Positions 1-7,450 of a DNA stretch of 64,000 bases are shown here, in pieces. The notes below the pieces were generated by a model. That model saw nothing but the letters and a program-made list of their open reading frames with translations, searched no databases and was not told the DNA's origin. The position numbers and the translations under genes were made by a program. Origin of the DNA: Stomatobaculum sp. (GTDB lineage Bacteria > Bacillota_A > Clostridia > Lachnospirales > Lachnospiraceae). The number at the start of each line of letters is the position of its first letter. The first letter of the stretch is position 1. Where the stretch lies: contig JAFSYO010000006.1 in the NCBI GenBank assembly GCA_017449925.1, forward strand, positions 19,446-83,445, in the 5' to 3' direction.

Positions 1-28
1 CTGCCGTGCCGATGATCACATTATGCAT
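1..28 (-). CDS. selB: Probable start of selB (Sec-specific elongation factor), cut by window edge
   Basis: Only the first nine codons are inside the window. Reading the minus strand, a purine-rich Shine-Dalgarno run is followed by ATG at 28-26 and the residues MHNVIIGTA. SelB proteins of clostridia begin with a stretch of the form xxIIGTAGHxDHGKT, the start of the GTPase P-loop, and the fragment matches the first part of it. SelB delivers Sec-tRNA to in-frame UGA codons by binding the SECIS hairpin. The tRNA-Sec gene about 1.3 kb upstream on the same strand makes this identity likely. Nine residues are little evidence, and another GTPase or nucleotide-binding protein is possible. Confidence 0.5.
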
Positions 29-85
29 TTCCCGCCCCCCTCTCATACAGCTCTCTGTTCAGGTCATTGATTCACGTTCCGCCCT

Positions 86-1243
86 TCACCCTTTCAGGAA
101 AAACACGCACCCCGCGTCCTTCCGGGGGATCCGCAGCCCCGCGGAACTTACGGTTCCGTCCTCCGTTACGCGGAGCAGCTCCGCATAGCCGCTGCGGCGG
201 CAGGTGACCGCCAGATACCTTCCTCCCGGAGAAAGGGCGCAGTCCTTCGGGTGCTCTCCGGACAGCGGGAAGGTCTGGATGTTCTTCAGCTGTCCTGTCT
301 CCTGATCCACGGAAAAAACATTCAGAAGATCGTATTTCCGCATGGCGCTGTAAAGAAAGCGTCCGTCATGGCTCATGGCAAAGCCGGACTGCAGTTCCGG
401 TACCGGTTCCTCTCCTTCCGGCATCACATTCACCGTACAGATCTCTTCCAGATTTCCGTCCGCGTCATAACGGAAGGATGTGACGGCGGGAACATCTTCC
501 GCATTCACAAAGAAGAAGGGTATTTCCGGATGAAAAGCACAGTACCTGGGTCCGTACCCCTCGTGGTAACGGTACGGCGCGCCGCTCTGTACCAGGATTT
601 TTCCGTTCTCCCTGTCGATCTTCAGCATGTAAATGCTGTCCGTCCCCATCTCGCATACGGCAAAGAGGTTTCCGTCCGGGGAGCGCTTTACGCAGTGCGC
701 ATGGGGGATCCGCGGATCGGGCCTCCCCTCCTGGCCATGGACCAGGACATCCGCAGCCACGCCGAAGCTCCCGTCCGGATTCAGGCGGATCAGGGCTGTC
801 GAGGCGTCTTCATATTCCACGAAGACGCCCCAGTTTCCACCCTGGTCCTTTCTGACCCTGGTGACCGGAATGCCCGCGTGCTTGCTGGCGCCGAAATTTG
901 TCACCAGAAGATACTTTTTTTCAGGATCGATGGCAGCAAAGGAAGGACGGGCCCCGTAGGACAGTGTCTCGTCCAGTCTGCTTAAAAGTCCGCTTTCCGG
1001 ATCTGCCCGCAGCGCAAAGACCCGCCCTCCGCCGCCCTTCAGAAACGCGGGGTTCCCCGGCCGTTCATCCGTCGCGTACAGGATCCTTCTTTCCTCATCG
1101 AAGACCGCCGTTCCGGCGCTGATCTCCGGAAACAGGCTGTCGGAAATCAGTTCCGCCGACCCGCTCTCTTCCTCAAAACTGTACACCGAGTATCCTGCCG
1201 GACCGCCGGGACAAAAAGAACCGATATAAAGAAAGGTACGCAC
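86..1243 (-). CDS. Lactonase family beta-propeller protein (copy 1)
   Basis: A 385-residue protein of the YbhE/6-phosphogluconolactonase-like family, which folds as a seven-bladed propeller and typically hydrolyses sugar or related lactones. Visible family signs are the N-terminal YIGSFCPGG strand, the HCVKRSPDG repeat and the GYGPRYCAFHP blade motif. I chose the GTG at 1243 because AGGAGG sits six bases before it and because the residues upstream are translated tRNA-Sec. No signal peptide is seen, so it is probably cytoplasmic. It is closely related in sequence to the copy at 48978-50132. It lies between tRNA-Sec and the putative selB, and the tRNA terminator upstream suggests it has its own transcription start. 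The true substrate is unknown. Confidence 0.85.
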   Translation of the reverse strand: MRTFLYIGSFCPGGPAGYSVYSFEEESGSAELISDSLFPEISAGTAVFDEERRILYATDERPGNPAFLKGGGGRVFALRADPESGLLSRLDETLSYGARPSFAAIDPEKKYLLVTNFGASKHAGIPVTRVRKDQGGNWGVFVEYEDASTALIRLNPDGSFGVAADVLVHGQEGRPDPRIPHAHCVKRSPDGNLFAVCEMGTDSIYMLKIDRENGKILVQSGAPYRYHEGYGPRYCAFHPEIPFFFVNAEDVPAVTSFRYDADGNLEEICTVNVMPEGEEPVPELQSGFAMSHDGRFLYSAMRKYDLLNVFSVDQETGQLKNIQTFPLSGEHPKDCALSPGGRYLAVTCRRSGYAELLRVTEDGTVSSAGLRIPRKDAGCVFFLKG

Positions 1244-1291
1244 TTCGTTTCCTCCTGGACTGTATGGGAAAACCGGGAAATGTTCTGTGAA

Positions 1292-1337
1292 ACAAAAGAC
1301 GCGCCCGGGCATTGAGCTGCCCGGTGCGCGCGCGTCT
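1292..1337 (-). terminator. Intrinsic terminator behind tRNA-Sec
   Basis: On the minus strand a GC-rich hairpin (arms beginning AGACGCGC and ending GCGCGTCT, with a CCGGGCA/TGCCCGG upper stem and a five-base bulge) is followed by TTTTGTTT. It directly follows the tRNA and would end that transcript before the lactonase gene. Confidence 0.75.
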
Positions 1338-1344
1338 GAAAAAG

Positions 1345-1437
1345 CGGAGGAGATGGGAATCGAACCCATCCGGAAGGCTTCTAACCCCCCACAACGGTTT
1401 TGAAGACCGCGAAGCACACCAGCACTTATCTGCCTCC
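1345..1437 (-). tRNA. selC: tRNA-Sec (anticodon TCA)
   Basis: The minus strand reads as a selenocysteine tRNA. It has a 6-bp D-stem (AAGTGC/GTGCTT) closing a 4-base TGGT loop, an anticodon stem CGGT/ACCG around loop CTTCAAA giving anticodon UCA, a long variable arm, and a T-arm with loop TTCGATT. The extended D-stem and UCA anticodon are diagnostic. The 3' CCA is not encoded (discriminator G, then CTTT). The acceptor stem is irregular: GGAGG pairs with CCTCC, but the next base of the 5' strand is a C that must be bulged or mismatched. The TCA anticodon and long D-stem make serine or suppressor alternatives unlikely. Confidence 0.93.
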
Positions 1438-1449
1438 AATAATAACAGC

Positions 1450-2664
1450 TTAATATATTGCCCGGATTTCTTCAAGCGCCCGGATCTCCTCCTCCGTTTT
1501 CCCGAGGATATCCTTCATGACCCATTCCGTATCTTCTCCCAGGAGCGGTGAAGCCTTTGTGATCTCCGCCGGGGTCTTTGAAAAATGCCAGGCAGGCTGC
1601 ATGGTGACAAATTCACCCATGGTTGGATGTTCCATACGGGTGAACAGGCCCCTTGCTTCCGTGTGCGGGTCTGTCAGGATATTTTCCGCGCTCATGGAAG
1701 GCATGGCGGCGACGCCCGCTTCCTGGAACATGTGCATCAGCTCATAGGGAGTGTAATCCTTTGTCCACTTTTCCACCTCCTGCGATATGGCCTTCCGGTT
1801 ATACCAACGGCCCCACATATCCTGATATTCCGGATTCTTTGTCCACTCCGGATCTCCGATCACCTTTTTAAAGGACTCCCACTCCAGGTCACTTCCCACG
1901 GCGATGCTGATCCAGCTGTCTTTCTCCTTACAGGGATAGACTCCGTGCGGCGCCATGATAGAATCCGCGTTTCCCCTCCGGACCGGCGAGAAACCGTTCA
2001 TGGTGTAAGCCATGAGCTGGGGGCCCACCAGATTGGAAAGGCATTCCGATGAGGAGACATCGATGTAAGTCCCTTTTCCGGTCTTTTTCCGGTTGATGAG
2101 AGCAGTGATGATTATGAAGGCCGCCGCGACGCTGACCCTCAGGTCCTGCACGCCGCTCATGACGTTCGGTTCCCCGTCCGTGTATCCGGTCAGGTTCGCC
2201 AGGCCGCCGAAAGAAGCAAAGATCGGCGCGTAGCCCGCAAAATGGCTGTAAGGTCCGGTGGAGCCGAAGCCGGTGGACTCGATCATGATGATATCATCCT
2301 TCACCTTCTTCAGGTCTTCATACCCCAGGCCCAGCTTCTTCATCTTGCCCGGACGCATGTTGGCAAGGACCACGTCGCACTTCGAGACCAGCTCCTTCGC
2401 CAGCTGGACACCTTCCGGGGTCTTCACATTGATAGTGACGCTCTGTTTCCCGAGGTTCGCGTTGTTGAAAGTCGGAGAATAGTCATAGCCATGGAAATTG
2501 TCGCCGTCCATCAGCGTGCCCTGCCGCGTCTGGTCGATGCGGCCCTTACTCTCGATCTTGATGACTTCCGCCCCGAGCATCGCCAGGAGCGTTCCGCAGT
2601 AAGGTCCCGCCCAGACCCAGCTGAAGTCCGCGATCCGGACGCCTTTTAAGATCTCACATGCCAT
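1450..2664 (-). CDS. CaiB/BaiF-type (family III) CoA-transferase, copy 1
   Basis: A 404-residue family III CoA-transferase, which moves CoA between carboxylic acids through an enzyme-bound aspartyl thioester. The N-terminus IADFSWVWAGPYCG...LGAEVIKIES is the usual Rossmann start, and the Asp in NVMSGVQDLR aligns with the catalytic Asp of the family. ATG 2664 is chosen because AAGGAGA lies just upstream. It is clearly a paralogue of the copy at 4035-5255: both share IDQTR/VDQTR, SPTFNNANL, NVMSGVQD and INRKKTGKGTYID. It is the last gene of the operon and is separated from the MaoC gene by a strong hairpin, so it may be expressed at a lower level. The acid substrate is not known; BaiF- and BbsEF-like roles are possible analogies only. 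Confidence 0.9.
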   Translation of the reverse strand: MACEILKGVRIADFSWVWAGPYCGTLLAMLGAEVIKIESKGRIDQTRQGTLMDGDNFHGYDYSPTFNNANLGKQSVTINVKTPEGVQLAKELVSKCDVVLANMRPGKMKKLGLGYEDLKKVKDDIIMIESTGFGSTGPYSHFAGYAPIFASFGGLANLTGYTDGEPNVMSGVQDLRVSVAAAFIIITALINRKKTGKGTYIDVSSSECLSNLVGPQLMAYTMNGFSPVRRGNADSIMAPHGVYPCKEKDSWISIAVGSDLEWESFKKVIGDPEWTKNPEYQDMWGRWYNRKAISQEVEKWTKDYTPYELMHMFQEAGVAAMPSMSAENILTDPHTEARGLFTRMEHPTMGEFVTMQPAWHFSKTPAEITKASPLLGEDTEWVMKDILGKTEEEIRALEEIRAIY

Positions 2665-2727
2665 GATTGTCTCCTTTCCAGCTGTTCCGGCAAAACGAAG
2701 GCCGGGCAGAACCACAGATACACTTTC

Positions 2728-2760
2728 AAAAAGACAGGCCGGCAGATCACTGCCGGCCTG
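2728..2760 (-). terminator. Internal hairpin/terminator between MaoC and CaiB copy 1
   Basis: On the minus strand a 10-bp perfect stem CAGGCCGGCA/TGCCGGCCTG with a 6-base loop is followed by TCTTTTTG. I see no clear promoter between it and the next gene, so it probably attenuates read-through into CaiB copy 1 rather than ending the operon. Confidence 0.7.
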
Positions 2761-2776
2761 CCCGATCACAGATCAA

Positions 2777-4021
2777 TCAGAGCGGCTTGTCATACTCCGC
2801 CTTGGAGCAAAGCCTTACCACATAATCGGACTTGGTGTGGAGCACGCCGTCCTGGTTCTCGCCCCAGACATTGATCAGGACAAGGTGCTTGCCGTCCTCT
2901 TCCCACTTCTTCGCGACCTTGCCCTTGACGTAGGTCATGTCGCCGAAGAAGACCATCCTTCTGTCCTGGGAGTCCACGGACTCGACCCAGCCGTCATCGC
3001 CCATCCAGTCAGTGACGATCTGGACCAGCATCATTTCGTTCTGGATGCCGGCGGAGTTCGCGTAGGGATATCCGAAGAGGTTCGCGGCGTGGTCTGTGTA
3101 GTGCCAGTCGCGGCGGAGGATGTACTCATTGGTCTCCGGGTCGATCGGGTGGTGCTGCAGATGCTCTCTCATGCAGGCCCACTTGATGGCATAGGCGTAG
3201 GCGTAGCAGCTGACCATGGTGCGGGCGCAGGCATCGGCCACGTCTACCGGTCCGCGGAGGATGGTGGGCAGTTCTTCGCCGACCTGGACGTCCTCCCAGT
3301 AACGGATCTCCTTGCCGCGGCGGAACTTGCCGGCCAGCTGGTCGTCATAGGACTGGTGGATCTGGTCCAGGATGTCCTGGGAATAGGGCTTTCTCACCTT
3401 ATTCTGGTACATCTTGGCTTCTTTCTTCTTTCCGCCTTCTCTCTTTGAGGGCGGAGTCGCCATGTAGATGTTCCTGTGGACTTCAACAGCGGCCACTTCG
3501 TTGTTCTGGTTCACATAGTATCTCGGGGCGCTCTCGATGAACATTCTGTAGGGCTTGTCGTGGACTTCCTTCTCGACGAATCCCTCATATTTGTCATAGA
3601 TCGTAAAGCTGTCGCCCGGACGGATGGGTTTGTAGTAGATGTGCTTGGAACCGCCGGCAAGTCTCGCGACGCCCGGGACGCGGAGCCTTCCGCCGAAGGC
3701 GGATCCGAAAGCGATGGATGTCTCATACAGCGGCGGAGCGATAAAGGTGCCCCAGCGGGTGGTCGCGATGTAGCCAGGATCTCTCCAGAAGGGATTCGGG
3801 TCGCCGCAGGCCAGGGCGAAATGGCGGATCGTATCCTCGGTAACGTATTTATAGTTGACGCCGCGGTCGTACTCGTCCGTCATGATCTCGTGGGCTGCCG
3901 GAGAAAACTTCACCTCTCCTCTTCCCTCATTGAATTCCGCGACCTTTTCGTCAAAGCGCTTCATCCATTCCACGTCGTTCAGGTTATCCCAATCGGAGTT
4001 TCCGTCAAATTTTGCTCCCAT
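2777..4021 (-). CDS. Two-domain MaoC-like acyl-CoA hydratase/dehydratase
   Basis: A 414-residue double hot-dog protein of the FAS1-type MaoC family. The N-terminal half carries the typical YAxxCGDxNPFWRDP-like segment (HFALACGDPNPFWRDP). The C-terminal half has a second hot-dog with DWHYTDHAANLFGYP and the strand MTYVKGKVAKKWEEDG. A Lys-rich linker (near residues 190-205) joins the two. Such proteins hydrate or dehydrate unsaturated acyl-CoA thioesters; mesaconyl-C4-CoA hydratase is one characterised member. The gene lies 13 bp after CaiB copy 2, so the CoA-transferases probably make its substrate. ATG 4021 follows AAAGGAGAAAAA. Whether it works on a short dicarboxylate or a larger aromatic or steroid-type acid cannot be told from sequence. 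Confidence 0.85.
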   Translation of the reverse strand: MGAKFDGNSDWDNLNDVEWMKRFDEKVAEFNEGRGEVKFSPAAHEIMTDEYDRGVNYKYVTEDTIRHFALACGDPNPFWRDPGYIATTRWGTFIAPPLYETSIAFGSAFGGRLRVPGVARLAGGSKHIYYKPIRPGDSFTIYDKYEGFVEKEVHDKPYRMFIESAPRYYVNQNNEVAAVEVHRNIYMATPPSKREGGKKKEAKMYQNKVRKPYSQDILDQIHQSYDDQLAGKFRRGKEIRYWEDVQVGEELPTILRGPVDVADACARTMVSCYAYAYAIKWACMREHLQHHPIDPETNEYILRRDWHYTDHAANLFGYPYANSAGIQNEMMLVQIVTDWMGDDGWVESVDSQDRRMVFFGDMTYVKGKVAKKWEEDGKHLVLINVWGENQDGVLHTKSDYVVRLCSKAEYDKPL

Positions 4022-4034
4022 TTTTTCTCCTTTC

Positions 4035-5255
4035 TTACCAGGCGATCTGCGCCTCTTCCAGTCTGTCCACTTCTTCCTTCGTCATGCCGAGCAGGTTCTC
4101 GAACACATCATGGTTGTCCTCGCCGAGCAGCGGTCCCGCCTTCCGGATCCTCGCGGGCGTTTCGGAAAGCTTCCACGCCGGACGCATGACCACCTGCTGT
4201 CCCAGCGCCGGGGTGTCGATGGTCTGGAACAGGTCTCTCGCCTTCGTGTGCGGGTCGTCCAGGATCTCCTTCGCGCAGAAGCTGGGGACCGCCGCCACGC
4301 CGGCCTTCTGGAGCAGCTCCATCGTCTCATAGGAACTTCTCTGCTTCGTCCACTCGGTCATGTACTGATCGAGTTCCTCCCGGTTCTGCCAGCGTCCGAA
4401 CATATCGTCGTACTTCGGATCCGCAGCCCACTCCGGATCTCCCATGGCGCCCTTCAGGGCTTTCCACTCCGCGTCGTCCGAGACGGCGATGCTGACCCAG
4501 CTGTCCTCGCCCTTCGCGCGGTACACGTTGTGGGGAGCCATAATATCGTCCTGATTGCCGCACCGGAAGGGGGATCTTCCGTTCATGGTGTAGTCCATGA
4601 GCTGCGGTCCCACCAGGTCCGAGAGGCACTCGGAAGAGGAGATGTCGATGTAGGTTCCCTTTCCGGTCTTCTTCCGGTTGATCAGCGCTGTGATCAGGAT
4701 GAAGGCGGATGCGGTTCCGGCTCTCATGTCCTGCACGCCGGACATGACGTTCGGTGTGCCGTCCTCATAACCGGTCAGGTAAGCGAGGCCGCCGAAGGAA
4801 GCGAAGATCGGCGCGAAGCCCGCGAAGCCCTTGTAGGGACCGGTGCTTCCGAAACCGGAGGACTCCATCATGATGATGTCCGGCTTCACCTTGACCAGGT
4901 CTTTGTAGCCGAGGCCAAGCTTGTCCATCTTTCCCGGACGCATGTTGGCGACGACGATGTCGCACTTTGCCACCAGTTTCCTTGCCAGTTCGGCGCCTTC
5001 CGGTTTCGTGATGTCGATGGCAACGGACTGCTTGTTCAGGTTCGCATTGTTGAAGGTCGGGGAGGAATCGTAGCCGTTGAAGCTGTCGCCGTTCATGATG
5101 GAACCTTTCCTGGTCTGGTCCACACGGCCGCGGCTCTCGATCTTGATGACCTCTGCCCCCAGATAGGAAAGGAGGGAGGTCGCATAAGGCCCGGCCCATA
5201 CCCAGCTGAAATCAGCGATCCGGATCCCTTTTAACGCGTCTTTAAACATTTCCAT
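4035..5255 (-). CDS. CaiB/BaiF-type CoA-transferase, copy 2
   Basis: A 406-residue family III CoA-transferase closely related to copy 1 throughout its length. It shows the same GIRIADFSWVWAGPY start, the GFGSTGPYKGFAGFAP segment and the putative catalytic Asp in NVMSGVQDMR. AAGGAGG precedes ATG 5255, 12 bp after the stop of copy 3, so translation is probably coupled along the operon. Two close paralogues in one operon resemble heteromeric enzymes such as benzylsuccinate CoA-transferase BbsEF, and a heteromer of copies 1 and 2 is plausible but unproven. Cytoplasmic. Confidence 0.9.
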   Translation of the reverse strand: MEMFKDALKGIRIADFSWVWAGPYATSLLSYLGAEVIKIESRGRVDQTRKGSIMNGDSFNGYDSSPTFNNANLNKQSVAIDITKPEGAELARKLVAKCDIVVANMRPGKMDKLGLGYKDLVKVKPDIIMMESSGFGSTGPYKGFAGFAPIFASFGGLAYLTGYEDGTPNVMSGVQDMRAGTASAFILITALINRKKTGKGTYIDISSSECLSDLVGPQLMDYTMNGRSPFRCGNQDDIMAPHNVYRAKGEDSWVSIAVSDDAEWKALKGAMGDPEWAADPKYDDMFGRWQNREELDQYMTEWTKQRSSYETMELLQKAGVAAVPSFCAKEILDDPHTKARDLFQTIDTPALGQQVVMRPAWKLSETPARIRKAGPLLGEDNHDVFENLLGMTKEEVDRLEEAQIAW

Positions 5256-5267
5256 CTCTTCGCCTCC

Positions 5268-6482
5268 TTAGATGATTCCCGCTTCTCTGAGCTTCACGAC
5301 TTCCTGCTTCGTGTAGCCGAGGCGATTGATATAGATCTCTTCGTTGTGCTGTCCCAGGGTCGGGGCGCCGTGGTCGTCCTTCGACTTCATCTCCTCCGCG
5401 CTGAAGCGGTAAGGCTGGCCCGGGTACTCAAGGCTTCCCGCCACCGGATGGGTTATGGCTTTGAAGAAGTGTCTAGCCTTTGTCTGCGGGGAGTTGTAGA
5501 CCTGTTCCGCGGAACAGATCGGGGCGCAGGCGCTGCCTTCCTTCTGGATCCGGAAGAACAGCTCCATGGTGTTGTACTTCTGGGCTTCTTCCCTCAGGCG
5601 GACCTTCAGTTCTTCGAAATGCGCGTCTCTTTCCTTCTGCTCCACAAACGGCGCTTTCATGGCCCACTCCGGATTGCCCAGGGCTCTTACAATGCCGTCC
5701 CACTGCTTCTGGGGATACAGGACGCAGATCACATACCCGTCGTCCTTGCACTGCACCAGTGTGTCGCGGACGCGGTTCACGCCGACGCGGGAAGGACTCG
5801 AGCCGATCATGTAGTAGCGGACGATGTTCATTCTCTCCAGCGCCATCATGGCCTCCTGCCTGGAGATGTCGATGTACTGTCCTTCGCCGGTGTTCATCTT
5901 GTGGTAGTAGGCGCCGACTACAGCAACGGAAGTGTGGACGCCGATATCATACTCTCCCACATAGCCGCCGCCCTTGATGGGCTCACGGTCCGCGTTGGGA
6001 GATGCCGCCGGAAGCACATAGCCCGCGCCGCTGGCGTGATAGGTGTTCAGGTAGTATGCCTTGTAATTGCTGTACGGCCCGTTCTGGCCGAAAGGTGTGA
6101 TGGAAACCATGATCAGGCCGGGGTTCAGCTCCTTCAGGTCCTCATATCCAAGTCCCATCTCCTTCAGTTCCCCGGGAAGCGTATCCTCCACCAGAACATC
6201 CGCATCCTTCACCAGCGCCTTGAATATCCCGCGGGCCCGGGGAGATTCAAGGTTCAGGGTCACTCCCTTTTTATTGGTATTGGTGTAGAGGAAGAGGCCT
6301 GAAGTTTCCGGATTCGGTTCGTCGTGGAGATACGGGCCTCTCTTTCTTGCAGTATCTCCGGTGGGGCGTTCGACCTTTATCACCTCCGCGCCGAGATCCG
6401 CCAGTGTTTTCGTGCAGTACGGTCCGGAAATAAAGTCGCAGTACTCAACGACTTTCATACCGGTCAGCGGTCCAAATGCCAT
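5268..6482 (-). CDS. CaiB/BaiF-type CoA-transferase, copy 3
   Basis: A 404-residue family III CoA-transferase and first gene of the operon. It starts AFGPLTGMKVVEYCDFISGPYCTKTLADLGAEVIKVERP, and the putative catalytic Asp is in YVGEYDIGVHTS. It is much more distant from copies 1 and 2 than they are from each other, so it probably uses a different acid or acts at a different step. Its promoter at 6536-6564 carries one palindromic operator in the spacer and another just downstream, so the whole CaiB-CaiB-MaoC-CaiB operon should be repressed together by the neighbouring TetR-type protein. Confidence 0.9.
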   Translation of the reverse strand: MAFGPLTGMKVVEYCDFISGPYCTKTLADLGAEVIKVERPTGDTARKRGPYLHDEPNPETSGLFLYTNTNKKGVTLNLESPRARGIFKALVKDADVLVEDTLPGELKEMGLGYEDLKELNPGLIMVSITPFGQNGPYSNYKAYYLNTYHASGAGYVLPAASPNADREPIKGGGYVGEYDIGVHTSVAVVGAYYHKMNTGEGQYIDISRQEAMMALERMNIVRYYMIGSSPSRVGVNRVRDTLVQCKDDGYVICVLYPQKQWDGIVRALGNPEWAMKAPFVEQKERDAHFEELKVRLREEAQKYNTMELFFRIQKEGSACAPICSAEQVYNSPQTKARHFFKAITHPVAGSLEYPGQPYRFSAEEMKSKDDHGAPTLGQHNEEIYINRLGYTKQEVVKLREAGII

Positions 6483-6516
6483 TCCTTTTTCTCCTCTCCG
6501 TAAAGATTCGTCATTA

Positions 6517-6564
6517 AACTAATGTTGTTAGTTGAATTATAAAATAACACCGTTCGCTTGTCAA
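6517..6564 (-). promoter_or_regulatory. Promoter of the CaiB-MaoC operon with two operators
   Basis: On the minus strand TTGACA (6564-6559), 17 bp, TATAAT (6541-6536): a consensus sigma-A promoter. The spacer (6542-6558) contains AATAACACCGTT, a degenerate copy of the island palindrome. A full copy, AACTAATGTTGTTAGTT (6517-6533), starts right after the -10 and covers the start point. An imperfect AT-rich hairpin with AAGGCG/CGCCTT ends (about 6561-6600) overlaps the -35 and may be the TetR gene's 3' end. Confidence 0.85.
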
Positions 6565-6620
6565 GGCGTAAATTATTATTTCAAATAAAATTCCGCCTTT
6601 GATCCGCGAACGGCATCTCT

Positions 6621-7256
6621 TCAATCTTTCTGCTTTTCCTGCTTCGCGCCTTTTTTCCTGCTTTTCTGATCCTTCCGGTACTCCTTTTCCGCTTCCTGAA
6701 GGAGCAGGAGCTGCTGGGCAATGATAAAATCGAAGCTGTCTTCCATCTTCACCTTGGTGCTGCTGAAATAACCCGCCATCTCCATCTGAAGGAAGCCATT
6801 CAGAAGGCTTCGGATGGACCTGGTGTAGTTCACCTTGTTCTCTTCCGGAAGATCAAACCGGTCGATCACATTGCGGAACGCGATCACGCTCTCCCGGCCG
6901 GTTTCCGTCATGACCTTGTCCCCCTTGTCCAGAGAAGGAAGGTCCAGGATCGCCAGATAGAGCTGATGATTGTTTTTGACAAAATCCCGGTAAGCGCGGC
7001 AGATACTGGTAAACGCCTCTTCTCTGGTCCTGTTTTCCGCAGCCTCGTGCAGCAGGCTGTTCAGGGTCTTCGCCGCCAGTTTTCCGATCTCGATGTTCAC
7101 ATCGTCCATACTGTCCAGGTGGTTATATAAGGACGCGGCTTTTACATGCAGCTCCGAAGCAAGCTCCCGCGCGGAAAATTTCCCGTATCCCTTTTCATTT
7201 ACCAGACGAAGCGCGGCGTGAACTATTACTTCAAAGCTCAGTCCTTTTCCTTTCAT
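6621..7256 (-). CDS. TetR-family transcriptional regulator, likely repressor of the island
   Basis: A 211-residue TetR-type protein. The N-terminal helix-turn-helix is visible as LVNEKGYGKFSARELASELHVKAASLYNHLDSMDDV (roughly residues 18-52), and the all-helical C-terminal domain would bind an effector. The tail is very Lys-rich (from about residue 190). The gene lies between two blocks of the catabolic island and its own promoter contains the shared palindrome in the spacer, as expected for an autoregulated repressor. The 17-bp length and dyad symmetry of the site fit a TetR dimer. The effector is unknown; an acyl-CoA or the incoming substrate is plausible. That this protein is the one binding the sites is inference. 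Confidence 0.88.
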   Translation of the reverse strand: MKGKGLSFEVIVHAALRLVNEKGYGKFSARELASELHVKAASLYNHLDSMDDVNIEIGKLAAKTLNSLLHEAAENRTREEAFTSICRAYRDFVKNNHQLYLAILDLPSLDKGDKVMTETGRESVIAFRNVIDRFDLPEENKVNYTRSIRSLLNGFLQMEMAGYFSSTKVKMEDSFDFIIAQQLLLLQEAEKEYRKDQKSRKKGAKQEKQKD

Positions 7257-7370
7257 TGACAGCCTCCGTTTCTTTTATTGAGGCGCTGCGGTCCGTTTGC
7301 GCGCGCCAATCAGCCGATACGGTCATTCTATAGCTTCATAGCTATGATATTATTTATGATCGGCGCGTTT

Positions 7371-7399
7371 ATAATAACTTATTCCGTTAGTTATGTCAA
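7371..7399 (-). promoter_or_regulatory. Autoregulated TetR promoter with operator in spacer
   Basis: Minus strand TTGACA (7399-7394), 17 bp, TATTAT (7376-7371). The spacer holds the palindrome AACTTATTCCGTTAGTT (7376-7392, plus-strand reading), one mismatch from the two-fold symmetric consensus. Confidence 0.8.
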
Positions 7400-7450
7400 T
7401 AGAAATTACTTTCTTTCCTGCGGCAAAGGGCTCCGGCATCGGATCACTGT

